Below, one piece after another: positions 32,737-37,103 of a stretch of DNA of 37,103 bases. The notes beneath the pieces are model-generated. The model was not told the origin of the DNA, made no database searches, and worked only from the letters and a program-made list of their open reading frames with translations. The position numbers and the translations under genes are program-made. Positions within the stretch are counted from its first letter, which is position 1. Each line of letters begins with the position of its first letter. Source of the DNA: Desulfurococcales archaeon (lineage in GTDB: Archaea; Thermoproteota; Thermoprotei_A; Sulfolobales; Acidilobaceae); contig WAOQ01000005.1 in NCBI GenBank assembly GCA_015521205.1, forward strand, positions 65,701 through 102,803. The letters run 5' to 3'.

Positions 32737-33957
32737 CTACCTCACAACCTCCTCAACCCTAGAGGGATACATGTCCCTATACTGGGACGGTAAATGCCAG
32801 TAGGCGGGATCGTATACCTGGCCCTCACGTTCTACTTCATCGATAAACTCACGTATAACCATGGCAAACTCCTCTGCCGGCACATCCACACCTCCCAGAC
32901 CAGCTATAACACCCCGTACAGACAGTTTACCAGCCAACGGCCCTAGCGACGATATTGTTTCCATGAACAAATGGCCTCTAGCACCAAACGAAACGCTTCT
33001 ATCAAATGTTATAACGCCTTTACTTGATCCCACGACATCAACAATGTCCTCGGTAGGCCACGGTCTGAAGAATCTCACCCTCAACAAACCTACGGGATAA
33101 CCTTCATCCCGCAAAATGTTAACCGCTTCCTTAGCATCTCCTGCCCAGCTACCAGCAACTATAACATGATACTTGGCATCCTCAACCCTATACCGTTCAA
33201 CAAGTCCACCATAAGAACGTCCGAAGTTTTCTCCGAAACTCTTATCCACCTCCTTTATCACGTCCTTAGCAGCTTCCATGGCAGCCTGGATAGAATATCT
33301 CATCATGTAATAATCCTCATCAGTAGCAAGGTTACCCATAACATACTGCGTCTCAGGGGTAATCACATAAGGCTGCTTCCTCTCAGGCAACCATTCATCA
33401 ATCTCATGCTGTTCAGGCATATCGACTGGAGCCACAGTATGAGATAATATGAACCCATCAAGACCCACCATCATAGGAAGATACACTCTCTCATCCTCAC
33501 TTATCCTGAAAGCTTGAACGGTGAGATCAAACACTTCTTGGTTACTTTCGGCTATCGATATCAACCAGCCACTATCCCTCTGATCCCATATATCCTGATG
33601 GTCAACATGTATGTTCCAAGGTGGACCAATAGCCCTAGTAACAATAGCCATGACGAGGGGGACACGTGCACCAGCGGTCCACCACACAACCTCATGCATA
33701 TAAAGAAGACCGTGACTAGACGTGGCTGTAAACGCCCTGACACCAGCACTAGCCGCTCCCAGAGCAGCTGCCAACGCGCTATGCTCACTCTCGACACGGA
33801 TCATCTTGGCATCCATCTCGCCGTGCTCGATCATACTGGCAAGAGTTTCAACTATCGTTGTCTGAGGAGTTATAGGATATGCAGATACAACCTTAACTCT
33901 AGCTAGCCTAGCAGCATAGGCTACCGCCTTATTCCCTGTAAGCGTCTTAACCGGCAC
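32737..33957 (-). CDS. porA: Pyruvate:ferredoxin oxidoreductase alpha subunit
   Basis: 406 residues. The family opens LTGNKAVAYAARLA and has SAYPITPQTTIVETLA, HSALAAALGAASAGVRAFTATSS and GLLYMHEVVW. Later it has GPPWNIHVDHQD and a C-terminal transketolase-like domain (VIVAGSWAGDAKEAVNILRDEGYPVGLLRVRFFRPWP). The GTG start is preceded by GAGGTGA, and the TGA stop of porD lies within that site, coupling the two genes. Substrate specificity (pyruvate versus 2-oxoisovalerate) is best settled by phylogeny; the gene set fits pyruvate. Confidence 0.93.
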   Translation of the reverse strand: MPVKTLTGNKAVAYAARLARVKVVSAYPITPQTTIVETLASMIEHGEMDAKMIRVESEHSALAAALGAASAGVRAFTATSSHGLLYMHEVVWWTAGARVPLVMAIVTRAIGPPWNIHVDHQDIWDQRDSGWLISIAESNQEVFDLTVQAFRISEDERVYLPMMVGLDGFILSHTVAPVDMPEQHEIDEWLPERKQPYVITPETQYVMGNLATDEDYYMMRYSIQAAMEAAKDVIKEVDKSFGENFGRSYGGLVERYRVEDAKYHVIVAGSWAGDAKEAVNILRDEGYPVGLLRVRFFRPWPTEDIVDVVGSSKGVITFDRSVSFGARGHLFMETISSLGPLAGKLSVRGVIAGLGGVDVPAEEFAMVIREFIDEVEREGQVYDPAYWHLPSQYRDMYPSRVEEVVR

Positions 33958-33963
33958 GAAGTA

Positions 33964-34239
33964 TCACCTCTCAGGAACCATCTTTATGGCATCGACGGGA
34001 CAAACTTGTGCACAAATACCACAACCTTTACAGTAATCATAGTCAACGTATACCATGTCATCCTCCCTTCGCAATATGGTATCCTCAGGACAATATAGCC
34101 AACACAACAGACACTTCACACACTTCTCCTCATCAATAACTGGCTTCTCATGTCTCCAAGTACCCGTTTTACCCACGGAACCTGCATCCGGCTTAGAAAG
34201 AGGCGCCACAAACAGAGTCTTAGGCTCACTCACACCCAT
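33964..34239 (-). CDS. porD: Pyruvate:ferredoxin oxidoreductase delta subunit (2x 4Fe-4S ferredoxin)
   Basis: 91 residues. Two ferredoxin-type clusters: CVKCLLCWLYCPEDTI and CKGCGICAQVCPVDAI. The N-terminal extension (GSVGKTGTWRHEKPVID) is typical of PorD. It carries electrons from the TPP site to ferredoxin. GGAGGTGA precedes ATG 34239; it follows porC by 25 bases. Confidence 0.93.
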   Translation of the reverse strand: MGVSEPKTLFVAPLSKPDAGSVGKTGTWRHEKPVIDEEKCVKCLLCWLYCPEDTILRREDDMVYVDYDYCKGCGICAQVCPVDAIKMVPER

Positions 34240-34264
34240 TATATCTCACCTCCATTCTAGGCGG

Positions 34265-34825
34265 TCAGACACCGCACTTAGAAACTAACTTGTAGGCCCT
34301 ACGAGCTGCTTCGGCGTTAGCCTCGCCTGTTTTACCCGGCCAGTTAGCCTTGATCTCCTCCACGATACTCTCCAAACTCACTATACCTGTAAGAGCTGAG
34401 AATGCTCCTAGCATGGCAGTATTTACTACTGGCCAACCAGCCACGATCAACCCTAGTTCCTTGGCAATGCTAACGGCGTCTACACAGTAGAGGTTACGTT
34501 TCCCTTTGTCCAAGTCTATTTTTTGTTCAGCTGTGTTAACTATAATGACTCCGTCCTTTTTAACAGTTGAAACTATATCCACCAGCTCGAAAAGCTTGTC
34601 GTCGAGGACCACCGCTATATCGGCAGCGTAAATCTGGCTATGCCTAGAAATCGGTTCATCACTTATCCTTGCATATGCCCTGACTGGTGCACCACGTCTT
34701 TCAGCTCCGAAGTGTGGAAATGCCTGTGACCACTTTCCTTCTCTTACGGCGGCTCCGGCCAGTACGTTAGCAGCGGTAACAGCTCCTTGTCCTCCGCGCC
34801 CGTGGAAGATTATTTCGACATACAA
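34265..34825 (-). CDS. porC: Pyruvate:ferredoxin oxidoreductase gamma subunit
   Basis: 186 residues, opening EIIFHGRGGQGAVTAANVLAGAAV and EGKWSQAFPHFGAERRGAPVRAYARI, both diagnostic. Later VGWPVVNTAMLGAFSALTG-like and EANAEAARRAY segments are standard. First gene of the operon porC-porD-porA-porB; TATATTAAAA at 34841-34850 implies a nearly leaderless message. It shares its upstream region with an unusual set of inverted repeats. Confidence 0.93.
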   Translation of the reverse strand: MYVEIIFHGRGGQGAVTAANVLAGAAVREGKWSQAFPHFGAERRGAPVRAYARISDEPISRHSQIYAADIAVVLDDKLFELVDIVSTVKKDGVIIVNTAEQKIDLDKGKRNLYCVDAVSIAKELGLIVAGWPVVNTAMLGAFSALTGIVSLESIVEEIKANWPGKTGEANAEAARRAYKLVSKCGV

Positions 34826-34840
34826 AATGGACCGCCCCGA

Positions 34841-34850
34841 TTTTAATATA
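34841..34850 (-). promoter_or_regulatory. Probable TATA box of the por operon
   Basis: Minus-strand TATATTAAAA centred about 20 bases before the porC ATG, consistent with a leaderless or near-leaderless start. Confidence 0.5.
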
Positions 34851-35211
34851 CAAATTGTATTCTCTGGTAAAAATAATCTAACTTCTATATACAGATTGTT
34901 GGTAATCGGTGGTGGGATGCATAAGAAACCGGGGGGTCTTACCGTATCATGGTTCTGGTGTAACCATATAATACCATGGTTGTCTTTGGTTGTTTATATG
35001 TAATACGGAGACCCCTCATTTCTGATGGAGACTTGTTTTATAATGGCACCTCTTTTCTATTGGAACTTCATTGATTTTAATTCCTTATTTTATATTCATA
35101 TTATAGAACCATGATCTTAATACAAACATTTAGAATTTATCCTTATTACCAAGACTCACCAAATCGTACTCCACAAGAAGTAGAGGGGTGTCGGGCAGAA
35201 TATCTCAAAAA
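34851..35211. other. Structured AT-rich intergenic region upstream of the por operon
   Basis: No gene recognised in about 360 bases. A stem pairs GGGGTCT-ta-CCGTAT (34933-34947) with ATACGGAGACCCC (35003-35015). Inside it are ATGGTT (34949-34954), AACCAT (34962-34967) and ATGGTT (34976-34981), which can pair alternatively. A further AGAACCATGAT (35105-35115) is the exact complement of ATCATGGTTCT (34946-34956). The part from 35016 to 35160 is strongly AT-rich. It could be operator DNA, an RNA, or replication-related. Confidence 0.6.
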
Positions 35212-36567
35212 TCAGTGGGTTCCATGAGAACCAAGGGGGTGTTTAACTGGGGGGTTAAATGGTTTCACCACGACGGGGAATGTATCCAACACTGGCAATT
35301 TCAACCAGCTCGGCGTAGTCAAATGCCTCAAATGAGAATACGAAGGTATAAACCGTCCACCAACAATCGCACGCATCTGCCGCAGAAACAATGGTTTCAA
35401 ATCCTTCGAACGATATCCACATTTGGGACACCTATATCCCTTGCCACGGCCCATAGATTTCATCCTATGACCACATTTGGGACATCTGGGTGACATTTTT
35501 ACAACTAGATCCTCAAGGTGTTCTACTAAAAGTTCCTCTATAGCAATAACTGGAACCTCATCATCAGGTCTGACTGAACCGATAACTAGAACACGGTCAC
35601 CGGGTATCAACCTTCTTAGCACAAAGTTTAGCGGATAAGATTCCCTGAAGGCCAGTAGTTTCACTTTTCCAGGACCAGTACACTCGGCATCTATAGCTAC
35701 ATGTGACCCGGTAATTATCTCAGCAGTTCCTATTATCTGACAATCGTCTTTGAATATCTGGTAGGGTCGGGCTTTGTTTACAGCGTATTTTCTATGGATG
35801 GATGTTCCTTGATTGGTTCGAAACAAGGCCCATCCATGGATCTGCTCTTGTGTTTTCAATTTTTCCATGAAACAAAGTATAGCGTCCACACTAACTCCTC
35901 GAACGCCGTACAGTACTGGATCTGGCCCATGAGGATAAATGATTGGCCTTAGGGTAGTCCAGTCTATGTTTGAAAAAAGCTCTTCTCCACATTCCTTATC
36001 AGCATTGATAACGCTTTGCGGGTCGAAGGTTCTTTGTGTACCCCATTTTTCTGGGTTGCGGTAGGTTAGTAATTCGAAGGTATAGGGTTCGCCTAGGCCT
36101 AATGCCGAGAGAGCCGCTGTAGCCCCGATTATTCCTCTACCACCTCTGTAGAGGGCTCCCACTCCCTCTAGGGTTTCCTCGACTAGATCCTTTGTGACTA
36201 TGTCGGACAGAGCTTTTTCGTAGATGCGGCGTAAAGACGGTATCCACGGGTCTCCCTTGTACACCACTATTCCTGGCGATGAGGATTTGTGTCTGCACCC
36301 AGCAGTATATTCTTCGACGAAGTCGTTTGCTAATTCGAACATCTTCTCGGGTGTAAGGGTTGTTTCCAATCTTAGAACCACACTAGCGTTTCCCCTGGTT
36401 TTCCATGGTATTCCAGGGTTTAGACGTACTAGCAATGGATAATCTAGTAGTCGTATTTTATCGGAATACTTGGCCATAAATAGAGACGAAGCGTGCGTTG
36501 TACAGCCGCCTTCAGGGAAGTCCGTATCATCGAATGATATATTGAGAATGTCGGTTGGTTTAACCAT
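35212..36567 (-). CDS. tiaS: tRNA(Ile2) 2-agmatinylcytidine synthetase TiaS
   Basis: 451 residues matching archaeal TiaS, which converts C34 of tRNA-Ile(CAU) to agmatidine using ATP and agmatine so that it reads AUA. The N terminus is the catalytic type DILNISFDDTDFPEGGCTTHASSLF, followed by KTRGNASVVLRLE and PDPVLYGVRGVSVDA. An OB-like fold (GSHVAIDAECTGPGKVKLLAFRE) and a zinc ribbon (CPKCGHRMKSMGRGKGYRCPKCG) form the C-terminal part. The last ~65 residues are an unassigned, proline- and histidine-containing tail. ATG 36567 is the chosen start. Confidence 0.93.
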   Translation of the reverse strand: MVKPTDILNISFDDTDFPEGGCTTHASSLFMAKYSDKIRLLDYPLLVRLNPGIPWKTRGNASVVLRLETTLTPEKMFELANDFVEEYTAGCRHKSSSPGIVVYKGDPWIPSLRRIYEKALSDIVTKDLVEETLEGVGALYRGGRGIIGATAALSALGLGEPYTFELLTYRNPEKWGTQRTFDPQSVINADKECGEELFSNIDWTTLRPIIYPHGPDPVLYGVRGVSVDAILCFMEKLKTQEQIHGWALFRTNQGTSIHRKYAVNKARPYQIFKDDCQIIGTAEIITGSHVAIDAECTGPGKVKLLAFRESYPLNFVLRRLIPGDRVLVIGSVRPDDEVPVIAIEELLVEHLEDLVVKMSPRCPKCGHRMKSMGRGKGYRCPKCGYRSKDLKPLFLRQMRAIVGGRFIPSYSHLRHLTTPSWLKLPVLDTFPVVVKPFNPPVKHPLGSHGTH

Positions 36568-36719
36568 TCTTATGCACCTTTAGGGTGATCCGTCTTTTAG
36601 AGTTTAGCTAGAAAGAGTTGTAGGGTTATTTTATGGTTTTAAAAGAAGTTAGGAAGGTGTCGTCCTACCCGTCGTCGGTTTGAGGTTATAGTATTAAGAT
36701 TACCGGGGGTAGAAACTGT

Positions 36720-36980
36720 TTATTCTTCTGTCTCCTCGAATTTTCTGAAGCCTTCAACTATCATCATTGTTAGTGTGCTCCGTATAGGTGGCATTCTCCT
36801 GATCTTGTCTGCTATTACCTCCTTGAGTTTCGCCATATCGTCAGTATCTAGTTTGACTACTAGGTCGTAGACGCCGTAGACCATGTAGACTTGCTCTACT
36901 TCGGGTAGTTCTTTGAGCATCTTGAAGGCTTCTTCCTCTTGACCGATCTCTACGTTTATAAGTACAATCGCGGATGCCAT
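36720..36980 (-). CDS. Stand-alone Lrp/AsnC ligand-binding (RAM) domain protein
   Basis: 86 residues comprising only the RAM domain of the Lrp/AsnC family (ASAIVLINVEIGQEEEAFKML, LPEVEQVYMVYGVYDLVVKL, STLTMMIVEGF); there is no helix-turn-helix. Such proteins bind amino acids or pair with full-length regulators. ATG 36980 is chosen because GGAGGTGAT is seven bases upstream; the GTG at 36992 is inside that site. The ribosome-binding site itself is buried in a hairpin. Confidence 0.85.
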   Translation of the reverse strand: MASAIVLINVEIGQEEEAFKMLKELPEVEQVYMVYGVYDLVVKLDTDDMAKLKEVIADKIRRMPPIRSTLTMMIVEGFRKFEETEE

Positions 36981-36990
36981 GTATCTTATC

Positions 36991-37073
36991 ACCTCCCACT
37001 CGGAGGTACGATCCCCGCCTTAGCCTCCTGAATAGGCTTTAGACGCGGGGACTCCCCGAGGATACTCCTCGGG
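36991..37073 (-). promoter_or_regulatory. Three-hairpin leader with a sequestered ribosome-binding site (or IS605-type right end)
   Basis: On the minus strand three stems run in order. CCCGAGGA-gta-TCCTCGGG (37055-37073) comes first. A two-part stem follows, CCCCGC...AGCCT paired with AGGCT...GCGGGG (37013-37050). Last is ACCTCC-gagtg-GGAGGT (36991-37007), which contains the GGAGGT of the next gene's ribosome-binding site. TATATTAT upstream near the right edge could start a transcript at the first stem. Alternatively the order resembles the right end of an IS200/IS605 element cut by the window edge. Confidence 0.5.
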
Positions 37074-37103
37074 ATAGTTACGCTAGCTATGATAATATAA
37101 TGT

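Noticed and set aside
33514-33906. Plus-strand open frame of about 130 codons opposite porA
   Set aside because: Antisense to conserved porA codons; product resembles nothing and has no ribosome-binding site.
1-37103. CRISPR array, toxin-antitoxin pair, prophage or complete insertion sequence
   Set aside because: I found no regularly spaced repeats, no transposase or integrase motifs and no recognisable defence genes; the only possible mobile-element trace is at the right edge.

Overview
The window looks like chromosome from a hyperthermophilic crenarchaeon (Thermoproteota), possibly Desulfurococcales or Acidilobales. The main pointers are a Cren7 chromatin protein, the archaeal primase large subunit PriL, TiaS, the wybutosine enzymes Taw2 and Taw3, archaeal-type phosphoglycerate mutase, CTP-dependent riboflavin kinase, four-subunit pyruvate:ferredoxin oxidoreductase, tRNA genes with encoded CCA, and a GC-rich RNase P RNA in otherwise AT-leaning DNA. 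Many starts are preceded by GGTG or GAGGTG Shine-Dalgarno sequences; others look leaderless. Order and genus cannot be fixed from this sequence alone.

Layout. 0-5.4 kb: the end of a protein with a four-cysteine cluster, two unrecognised proteins, MoaA, a heme O synthase (CtaB) with an orphan membrane protein, and a rhomboid protease. 5.4-11.3 kb: an amidohydrolase with a dockerin-like calcium loop, an MmgE/PrpD protein, an anchored surface protein with a coiled-coil stalk, riboflavin kinase and a CoA-disulfide-reductase-like flavoenzyme. 11.3-14.5 kb: an information-processing block with PriL, then on the minus strand RNase P RNA, tRNA-Ala(GGC), Taw2 and Taw3. 14.5-20.6 kb: HD hydrolase, methyltransferase, JAMM metallopeptidase-like protein, phosphoglycerate mutase, geranylgeranyl-reductase-like flavoprotein, TRAM protein and several unknowns. 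20.6-25.4 kb: a winged-helix-ended unknown, a TatD-like hydrolase, a MoxR AAA+/VWA pair, cytidine deaminase and initiator tRNA-Met. 25.4-34.8 kb: small DNA-binding-type proteins, indolepyruvate:ferredoxin oxidoreductase (iorAB), a Cys-rich zinc protein, Cren7, a SWIM zinc-finger protein, ribose-5-phosphate isomerase and the porCDAB operon. 34.8-37.1 kb: a long structured intergenic region, TiaS, a stand-alone Lrp/AsnC RAM domain, and at the right edge a run of hairpins whose last one sequesters the ribosome-binding site.

Functional picture. IOR and POR both feed ferredoxin from 2-oxoacids, which fits a peptide- or amino-acid-using thermophile. Taw2/Taw3, RNase P RNA, two tRNAs and TiaS make this a tRNA-maturation-rich segment. 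I saw no CRISPR array, complete insertion sequence, prophage or recognisable defence island. The least explained signals are the inverted repeats upstream of porC, the leader of the Lrp-like gene (which could instead be the end of an IS200/IS605-type element), the palindrome in front of cren7, and a base-composition reversal bounding about 26.2-35 kb.
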